Source: Albimonas sp963977235 (GTDB lineage: Bacteria; Pseudomonadota; Alphaproteobacteria; Rhodobacterales; Rhodobacteraceae). Taken from it: DNA of 64,000 bases. This document shows positions 49,525-58,445 of the stretch, piece after piece; positions within the stretch are counted from its first letter, which is position 1, and every line of letters starts with the position of its first letter. Below the pieces are notes generated by a model, which did not search any database, was not told the origin of the DNA, and saw nothing but the letters and a program-made list of their open reading frames with translations. The stretch is from positions 1 to 64,000 of the forward strand of contig NZ_CAXBOD010000007.1 in the NCBI RefSeq assembly GCF_963977235.1, in the 5' to 3' direction. The position numbers and the translations under genes are program-made.

Positions 49525-50361
49525 TCAGATGACCGCGCGCGCCTCCTTGCCGCCCAGCGCGTAGTAGACGGCCTGCACGGCCTGCATCAGGACGGGGGTG
49601 GGCTGGCCGGTCTCGGGCAGGCGGCACTCGGCCTGGAAGCGGCGGATGGCGCCGGCGGTCCGGGGGCCCATCAGCCCGTCGGCGTCGCCCGCGTCCGCGC
49701 CCAGGAAGTTCAGCGCCACCTGCAGGTCGCGCACCGTCTCGACCCGGAAGCCGGCGCCGGCCGCCTGGGAATGGCGGCGATAGGCGGCGGCCATCTTCTC
49801 GTCGTACTTGTTGCGGGCGTAGGCGGGCCCGTTGTAGCCCCGCGCGAAGGCCGCCCAGTCCCGCGCCCGCAGCGCGCGATCGAGGCGGTTGCGCTTCACG
49901 AAGGCCACGAAGGCGTCGAGCTGGGCCTCCTCGGAGGCGCACATCGCCTCGACGAAATCCTCGACCGTCCGGAACCCGCAGGTTTGCGCGTTGAAGCCCA
50001 TGATCTGGAACTTGCCCCAGGAGGCGGACTCCAGCGCCGCCGCCCGATCGAGCTCGATGGCCCGGGACAGGCGGTCATATTCCGCCGCCCCTCCCTGGTA
50101 GCCCCCCGGCGAGGGGTTGGAGATCTCGCCATGCCCGGCGTCATGCGCGTTGCGGGTGGTGCGCGAGAAGATGTGCCGCTCGAACAGGATCGGCGGGCGG
50201 CCGTCGGGCAGGAAGGCGGCGCCGCGGGACTCGACCTCGGCCACCGCCTTGACCGCCGCAACCTCGCAGCCAAGCGCCTCGGCGGCCTCGATATAGGGCC
50301 GGTCGTCGGAGATCGGCTCGGCCTCCCCGACGAAGGCGAGCGGGTTCGCGTCTTCGGGCAT
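49525..50361 (-). CDS. Endolysin: N-acetylmuramidase (DUF3380) with peptidoglycan-binding domain
   Basis: This 278-residue cytoplasmic protein without signal peptide has a muramidase domain at about 15-190. The catalytic-type Glu is in AVAEVESRG, followed by ILFERHIFSRTT and SWGKFQIMGFN. A C-terminal peptidoglycan-binding repeat reaches to about 270 (VRDLQVALNFLGADAGDADGLMGPRT). It cuts glycan strands. Lack of a signal fits holin-dependent release, and the holin-like gene follows directly. It diverges from a sigma-54 activator gene across an AT-rich, palindrome-containing region, so controlled expression is likely. Confidence 0.88.
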   Translation of the reverse strand: MPEDANPLAFVGEAEPISDDRPYIEAAEALGCEVAAVKAVAEVESRGAAFLPDGRPPILFERHIFSRTTRNAHDAGHGEISNPSPGGYQGGAAEYDRLSRAIELDRAAALESASWGKFQIMGFNAQTCGFRTVEDFVEAMCASEEAQLDAFVAFVKRNRLDRALRARDWAAFARGYNGPAYARNKYDEKMAAAYRRHSQAAGAGFRVETVRDLQVALNFLGADAGDADGLMGPRTAGAIRRFQAECRLPETGQPTPVLMQAVQAVYYALGGKEARAVI

Positions 50362-50662
50362 GGCGTTCGGTCCCCTGTGCGTAGCGAAAAGGCGGGCGGC
50401 GGGCGCGAGACGTTACGATGGAATCAATTAAAATCATATGAACTGGACTTGGGACTGTGAGTTTTGTCACTGCAAGAGCTTGTTGGTTAAAGAAACCTTA
50501 CGCAGATGGAGGTGGCCTTCATCTTTGTGAAACGAAGGTTCACAACCTGTTTACATGCCCGCCTACAGAGTGCCGGTCGCCCGCCCTGCGCGGGACTCGC
50601 CGGAGCGGGGAGGGCGAAACCTGAAGATGCGGCGCGCTGGCCGTCGCACGGGGAGGGGTTGC
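50362..50662. promoter_or_regulatory. AT-rich divergent promoter region with nested palindromes
   Basis: This 301-bp gap between the endolysin and sigma-54 activator genes is conspicuously AT-richer than its surroundings at about 50416-50555. It contains a perfect inverted repeat TTGTGAA-N7-TTCACAA (50525-50545) overlapped by AGGTT-CAC-AACCT (50536-50548). I saw no convincing -24/-12 sigma-54 promoter. The region looks like an operator for one or both flanking units. Confidence 0.6.
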
Positions 50663-52045
50663 ATGACGTCGCCGGCCTATCGACCGAGGCTGGTCCTTGT
50701 GGATCGCGACGACCGCCGCCGCGCCCGTCTCGAGGCGCTGGGCCGGGAGCTTGGGCTGCGCTGCGCGCCGCTCCGCGCGGTGGCCGAGGCGCCGGCCGGC
50801 GGCGATCCGCGCGCCTGTCTCGTGATCAGCGTCGGCCCGGCCGAGGCCGGGGCGCTGGCCCAGCTGCGGGCGGCCTCGCCCCGGGCGCGGCTGATCGTGG
50901 CCGGGGCCGACCGCGGCCAGGCCGCGGCGGTGCAGGCGCTGCGCGCGGGGGCCGACGATTTCGTCTCGCTGGCCGGAGGGGACGCGGATCTCGCCGCCAG
51001 GGTGACCTACCACCTGGCCGAGCTGCGCGGCGAGCGGGCGGGCGAGGCCGACCTCGAGGCCGACGCCGAGGCCGAGCGCTGCGGCCTGGTCGGCGCCAGC
51101 CGCGCCATCGCCGAGCTGCGCGCCTTCCTGCGCCGGGTGGCCGCGAGCGAGGCGACCGCCCTGATCGCCGGCGAGACCGGGGCGGGCAAGGAATGCGCCG
51201 CGCTGATGCTGCACCGCTGCTCGCGCCGCGCCGCGGGCCCGCTGGTGGCGCTGAACTGCGCCGCGATCCCCGACGAGCTCGTCGAGGGGGAGCTGTTCGG
51301 CCACGTCCGCGGCGCCTTCTCGGGCGCGGTGCGCGACCACCCCGGCAAGATGCGCCTCGCCGATGGGGGTACGCTGTTTCTCGACGAGGTGGGGGACCTG
51401 TCGGCCGCCGCCCAGGCCAAGCTGCTGCGCGCGATCGAGACGCGCGAGGTCCATGCGCTCGGCGCCCGCGCCCCCTCGCGCTTCGACGCGCGGGTGATCG
51501 CGGCGACCAACCGGGATCTTTCGGCCGAGGTCGCGGCGGGGCGGTTTCGGGAGGACCTCTATTACCGCCTCGCCGTCGCGCGCATCCGGGTGCCGCCCCT
51601 GCGTGAGCGTCGCGAGGACGTGGCCCCGCTCGCCCGCCTGCTGCTGTCGCGGATGCCCTCGGCCCCGCGTCTGGCCGAGGCCGCGGCCGCCGCGCTCTCG
51701 GCCCACGACTGGCCCGGCAACGCGCGCGAGCTGCGCAACGCCCTCGAGGTGGCCGCCATCGGCCGCGAGGGCGGCGAGATCCGCCTCGCCGACCTGCCCC
51801 CCGGCCTGCGCCCGCCCGGCTGGGTGGGCGAGGGGGCCGGCGGCTGGCAGGCGCCCGACCTCGCAGCTTCCCTGGCCGACCCCGACCTCGCCCCCCCCGC
51901 CGCCAGCGAGCGCGCGGCCCTCGAGGCGGCCCTGCGCCGGGCGGGCGGCAACAAGGCCGCCGCGGCCCGGGCGCTGAACTGCTCGCGCATGACGCTTTAC
52001 CGGCGCATGGCGCGGCACGGGATGGGGGAGGGGCCGGGCGCCTGA
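50663..52045 (+). CDS. Sigma-54-dependent activator with degenerate receiver domain
   Basis: This 460-residue protein has an N-terminal receiver-like domain (about 8-120). The phosphoacceptor Asp position reads LVISVG and the conserved Lys region reads DDFVSLAGG, so phosphorylation is unlikely. The central AAA+ domain has Walker A GETGAGKE (170-177), GAFSGA (217-222, a T-to-S variant of the sigma-54-contacting GAFTGA loop), Walker B GGTLFLDE and the Arg-finger region FREDLYYRL. A FIS-type helix-turn-helix ends the protein (AARALNCSRMTLYRRM). It would activate sigma-54 promoters constitutively or by another signal. The ATG with GGGAGGGG upstream is preferred. The divergent lysis genes are a possible target. 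Confidence 0.85.
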   Translation: MTSPAYRPRLVLVDRDDRRRARLEALGRELGLRCAPLRAVAEAPAGGDPRACLVISVGPAEAGALAQLRAASPRARLIVAGADRGQAAAVQALRAGADDFVSLAGGDADLAARVTYHLAELRGERAGEADLEADAEAERCGLVGASRAIAELRAFLRRVAASEATALIAGETGAGKECAALMLHRCSRRAAGPLVALNCAAIPDELVEGELFGHVRGAFSGAVRDHPGKMRLADGGTLFLDEVGDLSAAAQAKLLRAIETREVHALGARAPSRFDARVIAATNRDLSAEVAAGRFREDLYYRLAVARIRVPPLRERREDVAPLARLLLSRMPSAPRLAEAAAAALSAHDWPGNARELRNALEVAAIGREGGEIRLADLPPGLRPPGWVGEGAGGWQAPDLAASLADPDLAPPAASERAALEAALRRAGGNKAAAARALNCSRMTLYRRMARHGMGEGPGA

Positions 52046-52073
52046 GCCTGCGTCGGGCGCCCCCGGTTCCGCG

Positions 52074-53585
52074 TCAGCCGCCGGTTTCGGCCGCCAGCCG
52101 CGCCACTTCGGCCTTCACCACCTTGCCGCCGGAGTTCTTCGGCAGCGCCTCCATCACGAACCAGCGCGAGGGGACCTTGTAGCGGGCGAGCGTCGTGCGG
52201 CAGGCGCTCTCGATCCCGGCGAGCGCGTCGGCGCCGGCCTCGGCGGCGGCGGCGGGACGCAGGACCAGCGCGGCGGCGACCTCTTCGCCCAACTGGGCGT
52301 GGGGCAGGGGGAAGACGCAGGCCTCGGCGACCTCGGGCAGCCCCTGCAGGGTCTGCTCGATCTCCAGCGGATAGATGTTCACACCGCCGCGCAGGATCAT
52401 GTCCTTGGCCCGGCCGCGCAGGGTCAGATAGCCGCCCGCGTCCAGCGAGCCGAGGTCGCCGGGGTAGAACCAGCCCTCGTGGAAGGCCTTGGCGCTCGCC
52501 TCCGCGTCGCGGAAGAAGCTGTCGGCGACGCCGGGCCCGCGATAGCGCACCTGGCCGGTCTCGCCGGCGGGGAGGGGGGCGTGATCCTCGCCCACCACCT
52601 GCACCTCGACCCGGAACGAGGGGCGTCCGACCGAGGCCGGCCGCGCCTGCTGGTCGGCGGGATGCAGGACCGAGACGCCGCCGCCCTCGGTCGAGGCGTA
52701 GTACTCGAAATAGTTGGGGGTGAGCGTCGCGCGGACCCTCGCCCGCTCCTCGGCGTGGAGCGGCGCGCCCGACGAGATCAGCAGCCGCAGGCCGCGCAGC
52801 TTCGCCCGGTCGTCCTCGGGCAGATCCAGCAGGCGGCGCAGCAGGGTGGGCACCAGGAACACCGCCGTCGTGCCGGTGCGCGCGATCTCCTCGGCCAGGC
52901 CCTCGGGCGTATAGGGCGGCGCGTAGAGCGCCAGCGTCGAGCCGAGCACGATCTGCGACATCGAGAAGGTGCGCCCGCCGCCGAAATAGAGGGGCGTGGC
53001 GGTCATGAACCGGTCGTAGGCGTTGAAGGTCAGCGAGACGGTCTGCGACATGAACCGCGCATACATCTGCTGATGGGTCACCATCGGTCCCGTGGGCCGC
53101 CCGGTGGTGCCCGAGGACAGCGAGACCAGCAGCGGAAGGTCCGGACCCATGACGAGCGGCGCCTCGTCGGGGCAGGCGGCCACCGCGGCGTCCCACTCGG
53201 GGCCGACGCGCAGCACCGTCTCCTCGCCCGCAGGGGGCAGGGGGGCGTCGGCCAGCACCACGCGGGGCTTGAAGAAGGCGGCCATGCGCGTCCGCTCGAC
53301 CTCGCTCCAGCGGGCGTCCATCGGCAGCGCCATGGCCCCGAGACGGGCGAGCGCGAACAGCACGAACAGGGTGCGCGGCCGGTCCTCGAGGCAGACGCCG
53401 GCCAGGTCCCCGCGGCGAATTCCCATGTCGCGCAGATGGTTGGCGGTGCGGCGCACCTCGGCGGCGAACTCGGCGTGCGACCAGGTCCGCGGGCCGTGGA
53501 TCAGCGCCGGGTGGCCGCCGCGCGTGGTGGCGTGAATGTCGAGGATTCCCGCGATGTTGCCCGAGGGATCGCCTGCGTCGCTCAT
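52074..53585 (-). CDS. AMP-forming acyl-CoA ligase with altered P-loop
   Basis: This 503-residue ANL-superfamily ligase has the segments YYASTEGGG and RAKDMILRGGVNIYP and the catalytic Lys in KNSGGKVVKAEV. Its P-loop reads SSGTTGRPTG, with Thr in place of the usual Lys, unlike the three ligases of the first cluster. The start is fixed by GGAGGAG before the ATG; upstream in-frame extension is Arg-rich and rejected. It diverges from the TAXI binding-protein gene and probably activates the acid imported by that transporter. Confidence 0.86.
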   Translation of the reverse strand: MSDAGDPSGNIAGILDIHATTRGGHPALIHGPRTWSHAEFAAEVRRTANHLRDMGIRRGDLAGVCLEDRPRTLFVLFALARLGAMALPMDARWSEVERTRMAAFFKPRVVLADAPLPPAGEETVLRVGPEWDAAVAACPDEAPLVMGPDLPLLVSLSSGTTGRPTGPMVTHQQMYARFMSQTVSLTFNAYDRFMTATPLYFGGGRTFSMSQIVLGSTLALYAPPYTPEGLAEEIARTGTTAVFLVPTLLRRLLDLPEDDRAKLRGLRLLISSGAPLHAEERARVRATLTPNYFEYYASTEGGGVSVLHPADQQARPASVGRPSFRVEVQVVGEDHAPLPAGETGQVRYRGPGVADSFFRDAEASAKAFHEGWFYPGDLGSLDAGGYLTLRGRAKDMILRGGVNIYPLEIEQTLQGLPEVAEACVFPLPHAQLGEEVAAALVLRPAAAAEAGADALAGIESACRTTLARYKVPSRWFVMEALPKNSGGKVVKAEVARLAAETGG

Positions 53586-53670
53586 GCCGCTCCTCCGGGA
53601 CGCGGCGGCGGCGCGGGCGGGCGGCGCGGCGGCGTCCTGTATCATGGATGGGTCCAAAGATGACTTATCA

Positions 53671-53699
53671 TTGACACAGGTTCCGGGGCTCGGCAACAT
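53671..53699 (+). promoter_or_regulatory. Possible sigma-70-type promoter for the TAXI-TRAP unit
   Basis: TTGACA and CAACAT are 17 bases apart in the 222-bp gap between the divergent ligase and TAXI binding-protein genes. The -10 match is weak. The TTGACA is not preceded by ACTG, so this is not another copy of the cluster-1 operator. Confidence 0.4.
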
Positions 53700-53807
53700 C
53701 GTCCAGACAAAAGGGGCCGAACCGGGTCTGAATTGTCCGACCGAGTCGGCGCGAGCCTCCCGCAGGCGGCGCGCGCCCCCGCCACCGGACCGACAGGGAT
53801 CAAGAAG

Positions 53808-54782
53808 ATGATGAAGGCGATGAAACTCACGGCGGCCGCGGCCGCGCTGGCGACCGCGATGGGCGCCGCGCCCGCATGGGCGCAGGACACGTTCGTGCGC
53901 ATCGGCTCGGGCGTCGCGGGCACCTATCCGATCGTGGGCGCCAAGATCGCCGACCTGATCAACGCCAACATCGAGGGCGTGCACGCCACAACCGTCGCCG
54001 GCGGCACCGAGGCGAACTTCGCCCTGATGGCCCAGGGCGAGGTGGACCTGCTGCTGACCTACAGCTTCCTCACCCCCATCGTGGCGCGCGGCGAGGGCAG
54101 CCTCGGCGTGCCCACCCCGCAGGCCCGCCACCTGATGACCCTCTACGGCGCGCTGTTCCAGCCGGCGGCCACGAAGGGCTCGGGCATCGCCTCGCTGGCC
54201 GAGGTGGACGACGGCGAATACCGGGTCTGGGGCGCCAACCGCACCTCGATCTTCTACCCGATGATCGTGGCGGCGCTCGAGGCGGCCGGCACCTCCTTCG
54301 AGGCCATCGAGAACGCCGGCGGCGTGATCGAGGAGATCGGCTATGGCGACGAGGCCGGCGCCATGCAGGACGGGCGCCTGGACGTCGGCTTCTTCTCGGG
54401 CCCGGCGCCCTACTCGCTGCTGATGCAGGTCGAGAACGAGCCGGGCATCGTGCTGCTGGGCCTCTCGGACGACGAGATCGCGAAATACGCCGAGATCCTG
54501 CCCGGCGTCTCGGCCGGCACGGTGCCCGCCGGCACCTACGCGGGGCAGGAGGCGGACGTGACCGTGCCCTATGTCTCCAACGAGCTGGTGGTCTCGGCCG
54601 ACCTCGACGAGGAGCTGGTCTACAAGATCACCAAGGTGCTGGTGGACAACCACAAGGAGTTCCACGGCCTGTTCGCCGGCGCCGACGAGATCGCGCCCGC
54701 GATCATGCTGCGCAACGCCGCGGTGGACGTGCACCCCGGCGCGGCGCGCTACTACGACGAGGCCGGCATCGCCGCCGACTGA
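53808..54782 (+). CDS. TAXI-family TRAP solute-binding protein
   Basis: This 324-residue periplasmic protein has a signal peptide cleaved after AWA near residue 25. It has the TAXI landmarks GSGVAGTYPIVGAKIADLIN and GTEANFALMAQGEVDL. TAXI proteins deliver organic acids or amino acids to fused DctQM-type permeases, one of which is encoded 241 bp downstream. The chosen ATG directly precedes the charged MMKAMK start of the signal. The GC-rich gap to the permease holds no gene. Confidence 0.9.
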   Translation: MMKAMKLTAAAAALATAMGAAPAWAQDTFVRIGSGVAGTYPIVGAKIADLINANIEGVHATTVAGGTEANFALMAQGEVDLLLTYSFLTPIVARGEGSLGVPTPQARHLMTLYGALFQPAATKGSGIASLAEVDDGEYRVWGANRTSIFYPMIVAALEAAGTSFEAIENAGGVIEEIGYGDEAGAMQDGRLDVGFFSGPAPYSLLMQVENEPGIVLLGLSDDEIAKYAEILPGVSAGTVPAGTYAGQEADVTVPYVSNELVVSADLDEELVYKITKVLVDNHKEFHGLFAGADEIAPAIMLRNAAVDVHPGAARYYDEAGIAAD

Positions 54783-55023
54783 CGCGCGAGGCGAGGGCGA
54801 GGGCGGCGGGCCGCGCGCCGGCGGCGGCCGTCCTCCGGCCCGGGCCGCGCGCGCGGGGATCCTCCCGCCCTCGCCCGCGACGGTTCGCGCCCCGCCGCGC
54901 CGGACCGCCCCGACGCCTCCGGTCCCGTCCTGCGACCGGGACGCGCGGCGGGGCGGACCTTCCTGTCCCTTCGCCCCCCTCCTTCTGCCCCTTTCCCTCT
55001 GATCGCGGAGCCCTCGACCGCCC

Positions 55024-57303
55024 ATGTCGGCCCTTCCCCGTTCGGCCTTCCAGGCCCTGGCCGGGCCCTCGCCTGTGCCGCTGCGCCTGACGGCCTTCCT
55101 GATCGGCGCCGTCGCGACGCTGTTCGCGACGCTGCACCTCTATGCCGGGATCTACGGCGCGCCGCCGGCGATGCTGTTCCGCATGGTGCACCTGACGCTG
55201 GCGCTGGCGCTGGTGTTCCTGGCCTTCCCGCTGGGACGGAGCTGGGCCGAGCCGTGGAACGCCTGGACGATCCTCGACGCGCTGGGCTTCGGCCTCTCGG
55301 TCTGGCTGACCTGGTACTACGTGGCGACGCTCGACGGCTGGGCGCTGCGCCAGGTGATGATGTCGGAGGTCGACCTCTTCGCGGCCTGGGCGACGCTGAT
55401 CCTGGTGTGCGAGGCGGTGCGCCGGACGCTGGGCCCGATCATCCTGATCGTGGCGGGGTTCTTCGTCCTGCACGCGCTTTTCGCCGACCACTTCCCCGGC
55501 ATCTTCTACGGTCCGCCCGCCAGGCCCCTGACCCTGCTGCGGGCGCTGGTGGTGGGCGACGGCGGCATCTTCGGCGCGCCCATCGCGGTGATGGCCCAGT
55601 ATGTGGTGCTGTTCATCCTGTTCGGGCAGCTGCTGGCGCTGGTCGGGGTGGGGGACTTCTTCCTGCGGCTGGCGTTCTCGCTGTTCGGGCATCGCACGGG
55701 GGGGCCGGCCAAGGCCTCGGTGATCTCGTCTGCGATGATGGGCACGCTCTCGGGCTCGGCCATCGGCAACGTGCTGACCACGGGGGCGTTCACCATTCCG
55801 CTGATGCGCCGGCTGGGCTACCGGCCGGCCTTCGCGGCGGGGACCGAGGCCGCGGCCTCGACCGGGGGGATGATCATGCCCCCGGTGATGGGCGCCATCG
55901 CCTTCATCATGGCCGAGTTCCTCGGCATGGAATACGTCGAGATCGTCATCGCGGCGATCATCCCCGCCGCGCTCTACTTCCTGGTGATCTTCCTCGCCGT
56001 CCATTTCGAGGCCAAGCGCACCGGCCTCGGCGCCCTGCCCAAGGACCGACTGCCGGTGACCCGAGAGGTGCTGCGGCGCGAGGGCTATCTGCTGTTCCCC
56101 ATGGCCCTGATCGTGGGGGGGCTGGTGGCGGGCTTCTCGATCGTGCTGGTCGCGGTGATCGCCATCGCCGGCGCCTTCGTGATGGGCTTCGTGCGCCGGG
56201 CCACCTGGCCCACCCCGATCCGGGTGATGGAGGCGATGGAGGGCGCGGCGCGCGCCACCGCCAGCCTCTCGGCCACCGCCGCGGCGGCGGGGATCATCAT
56301 CGGCGCGATCTTCGCCACCGGGCTCAGCTACCAGGTCACGCAGGGGGCGATCTCGGTGGCGGGCGACCACCTGTGGCTGCTGCTGGCGATGAGCGGGCTG
56401 ATGGCCATCGTGCTGGGCATGGGGATGACCGCCTCGGCCGTCTACATCACCATGGTCGCCACCGTGATCCCGATCCTGCGAGCCGCCGGCGTGCCGGACA
56501 TCGCGGCGCACATGTTCGCGCTTTATTTCGGCGTGGTCTCCAACATCACGCCCCCCATTGCGCTGGCGGCCTTCGCCGCGGCGCCGATCGCGGGGGCCAA
56601 CCCGCTGGCGGCCTCGGTCGAGGCGGCCAAGCTGGGCGTGGCGGCCTTCGTGATCCCGGTGATGTTCGTCTACCAGCCCGCGCTCCTGATGATCGGCGAT
56701 CCGCTGACCGTGATCTGGTCGACCGCCAGCGCGGCCATGGGGCTGACGGCGCTGGCGGCGGCCTTCGTGGGTTATCTCGTCTCGCCCCTCTCGATCCCGG
56801 CGCGGCTGGCGATGGTCGTGGGCGCCTTCATGATGATCGCGCCCGAGGGGGCGACCGACCTGATGGGCCTGGCGCTGGCCGCCGGCGCCGCCTTTGTCGA
56901 CCACCGCTTCTCGGCCGGGCGCGCCGCGCGCCGGGTCGAGCGGCGCGAGGCCAGGGCCGACGCGGCCCCCCGCGGCCCCCTCGCCCGTTTCGCCGCCGCC
57001 CGGATGCGCCGCGCCGCGGCCGAGGACGGGGGCGAGGCGCACGCCGCCCCCTCCGACCCGCTCGCCGCCGTCACCGAGGCGCCGGGCGGGGTCGCAGAGC
57101 ATCCCGGCCGCTCGCTCTGGCTCGGCTGGGGGGCGCTGGCGCTGTTCGCCGTGGCGATGGAGCTGATCGGTCGCCAGCACCTGCAGTCCCGCGACCCGGC
57201 GCTGTGGCTGGCGCTGATGGCCGGACTTTCCACCCTTCTCGTGGCGATGGCCGCCGGCGCCCTGGCGTTGGGCCGCCGCATGACCTCCCGGATGCCCGCA
57301 TGA
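55024..57303 (+). CDS. Fused TRAP permease (DctQ-DctM type, TAXI system)
   Basis: This 759-residue polytopic membrane protein combines a small DctQ-like N-terminal part (to about 150) with a DctM-like domain carrying SAMMGTLSGSAIGNVLTTGAFTIP-type helices, ASTGGMIMPPVMGAIAF and NITPPIALAAFAAA. The C-terminal ~130 residues hold an Arg/Ala-rich loop and two more helices. It is the membrane component for the TAXI protein upstream. Its stop overlaps the acyl-CoA dehydrogenase start (ATGA), which directly couples transport and catabolism. Confidence 0.92.
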   Translation: MSALPRSAFQALAGPSPVPLRLTAFLIGAVATLFATLHLYAGIYGAPPAMLFRMVHLTLALALVFLAFPLGRSWAEPWNAWTILDALGFGLSVWLTWYYVATLDGWALRQVMMSEVDLFAAWATLILVCEAVRRTLGPIILIVAGFFVLHALFADHFPGIFYGPPARPLTLLRALVVGDGGIFGAPIAVMAQYVVLFILFGQLLALVGVGDFFLRLAFSLFGHRTGGPAKASVISSAMMGTLSGSAIGNVLTTGAFTIPLMRRLGYRPAFAAGTEAAASTGGMIMPPVMGAIAFIMAEFLGMEYVEIVIAAIIPAALYFLVIFLAVHFEAKRTGLGALPKDRLPVTREVLRREGYLLFPMALIVGGLVAGFSIVLVAVIAIAGAFVMGFVRRATWPTPIRVMEAMEGAARATASLSATAAAAGIIIGAIFATGLSYQVTQGAISVAGDHLWLLLAMSGLMAIVLGMGMTASAVYITMVATVIPILRAAGVPDIAAHMFALYFGVVSNITPPIALAAFAAAPIAGANPLAASVEAAKLGVAAFVIPVMFVYQPALLMIGDPLTVIWSTASAAMGLTALAAAFVGYLVSPLSIPARLAMVVGAFMMIAPEGATDLMGLALAAGAAFVDHRFSAGRAARRVERREARADAAPRGPLARFAAARMRRAAAEDGGEAHAAPSDPLAAVTEAPGGVAEHPGRSLWLGWGALALFAVAMELIGRQHLQSRDPALWLALMAGLSTLLVAMAAGALALGRRMTSRMPA

Positions 57304-58445
57304 TCGACTTCCAGCCGACCGACGACCAGCTTGCGATCCTCGAGACGGTGGACCGCTTCATGGCCCGTCGCCTGCCCCCCGAGGAGCAGCGCCGCCGAGA
57401 TCTCGGCCACGTCCCCCCCTACGACCTGCTGCCCGAGATGGGCGAGCTGGGGCTGCTGGGCCTGCCGTTCCCCGAATCCTACGGCGGTCTCGCCCAGGAC
57501 TGGCAGACCGTGGCGCTGGTGCAGGAGCGGATGGGCCTGCGCGGGCGCATGGCCGCCTCGATCCTCAACCGGGTGCTGGGTTTCGGGGGGATGTCGCTGA
57601 TCGAGTACGGCTCGGACGCCCAGCGGCAGGCGTTCCTGCCCGGCCTGATCGAGGGCCGCCTGCTGTTCGCCCTGGCGCTGAGCGAGCCCGACGTCGGCTC
57701 CGACGCCGCCGGGGTGAAGCTGCGGGCCGAGCGGACGCCCTCGGGCTGGCGGATCAACGGCCGCAAGACCTGGATCTCGGACGCCGAGGGCGCGAGCCAC
57801 CTCGTCACCATCGCCCGCACCGACCCCGACGCCAGCCGCCACGCCGGCATCTCGGTCCTGCTGGTCCCCACGGACGCGCCGGGCCTGACGCTGACCCCCA
57901 TCGCCAAGCTCGGCAACAACTGCATGCCCAGCTTCGAGATCCTCTACGAGAACGTCGAGGTTCCCGAGGACGCGCTGATGGGCGCGGAGGGGCAGGGCTT
58001 TGCGGCCATGGCCACCACGCTGAAATACGGCCGCGGCGGGCTCGCGGCGTCCTGCGTCGGCGCGGCGCAGAGGGCGGTCGATATCGCGGTCGAGCACGCC
58101 AGGGAGCGGGTGCAGTTCGGCCGCCCCATCGGCGCCTTCCAGGCCGTCCAGCATCGCCTTGCCGACATGCAGATGCGCGTCGACCAGGCCCGCTTCTGCT
58201 GCTGGCACCTCGCCTGGCTGATCGCCCGCGGCAAACCCTGCGGGCGCGAGGCGAGCCAGGCCAAGATCGTCGCCTCCGAGGCGCTGCAATACGCCGCCCA
58301 CCACGGCATGCAGATCCTCGCCTCGGCCGGCTACGCCGAGGAATCCGAGATGGCCCGCCTGTGGCGCGACGCCCGCCTGTTCTCCTTCGGCGAGGGCGCC
58401 AACGAGATCCAGCGCACCCTTGTCGCCAAGGGCATGGGGCTGTGA
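57300..58445 (+). CDS. Acyl-CoA dehydrogenase
   Basis: This 381-residue flavoenzyme has ALSEPDVGSDAAG, WISDAEGASH, QFGRPIGAFQAVQHRLADMQ and the C-terminal FSFGEGANEIQRTL. A Glu stands at the catalytic position of medium/short-chain enzymes (the E of Y-E-G-T). It oxidises an acyl-CoA to the 2-enoyl-CoA. It is coupled by 4-base overlaps both to the TRAP permease before it and to the MmgE/PrpD gene after it, so its substrate is very likely the CoA ester of the imported acid. Confidence 0.92.
   Translation: MIDFQPTDDQLAILETVDRFMARRLPPEEQRRRDLGHVPPYDLLPEMGELGLLGLPFPESYGGLAQDWQTVALVQERMGLRGRMAASILNRVLGFGGMSLIEYGSDAQRQAFLPGLIEGRLLFALALSEPDVGSDAAGVKLRAERTPSGWRINGRKTWISDAEGASHLVTIARTDPDASRHAGISVLLVPTDAPGLTLTPIAKLGNNCMPSFEILYENVEVPEDALMGAEGQGFAAMATTLKYGRGGLAASCVGAAQRAVDIAVEHARERVQFGRPIGAFQAVQHRLADMQMRVDQARFCCWHLAWLIARGKPCGREASQAKIVASEALQYAAHHGMQILASAGYAEESEMARLWRDARLFSFGEGANEIQRTLVAKGMGL

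Noticed and set aside
48732..50361. Prophage
   Set aside because: Only lysis genes are present. No terminase, capsid, tail, integrase or attachment repeats were seen in the flanks.
50362..50662. Sigma-54 (-24/-12) promoter for the endolysin or the activator
   Set aside because: Candidates such as TGGACTTGGGACTGTG and TGGCCTTCATCTTTGT lack the required GC at the -12 element.
53671..53680. TTGACACAGG as a ninth operator copy
   Set aside because: It shares only TTGACA; the preceding ACTG is missing and no palindrome is formed. It reads better as a -35 element.
52074..55025. Extended ligase frame reaching across the TAXI binding-protein gene
   Set aside because: Only the last 503 residues are ligase-like; GGAGGAG marks the internal ATG.
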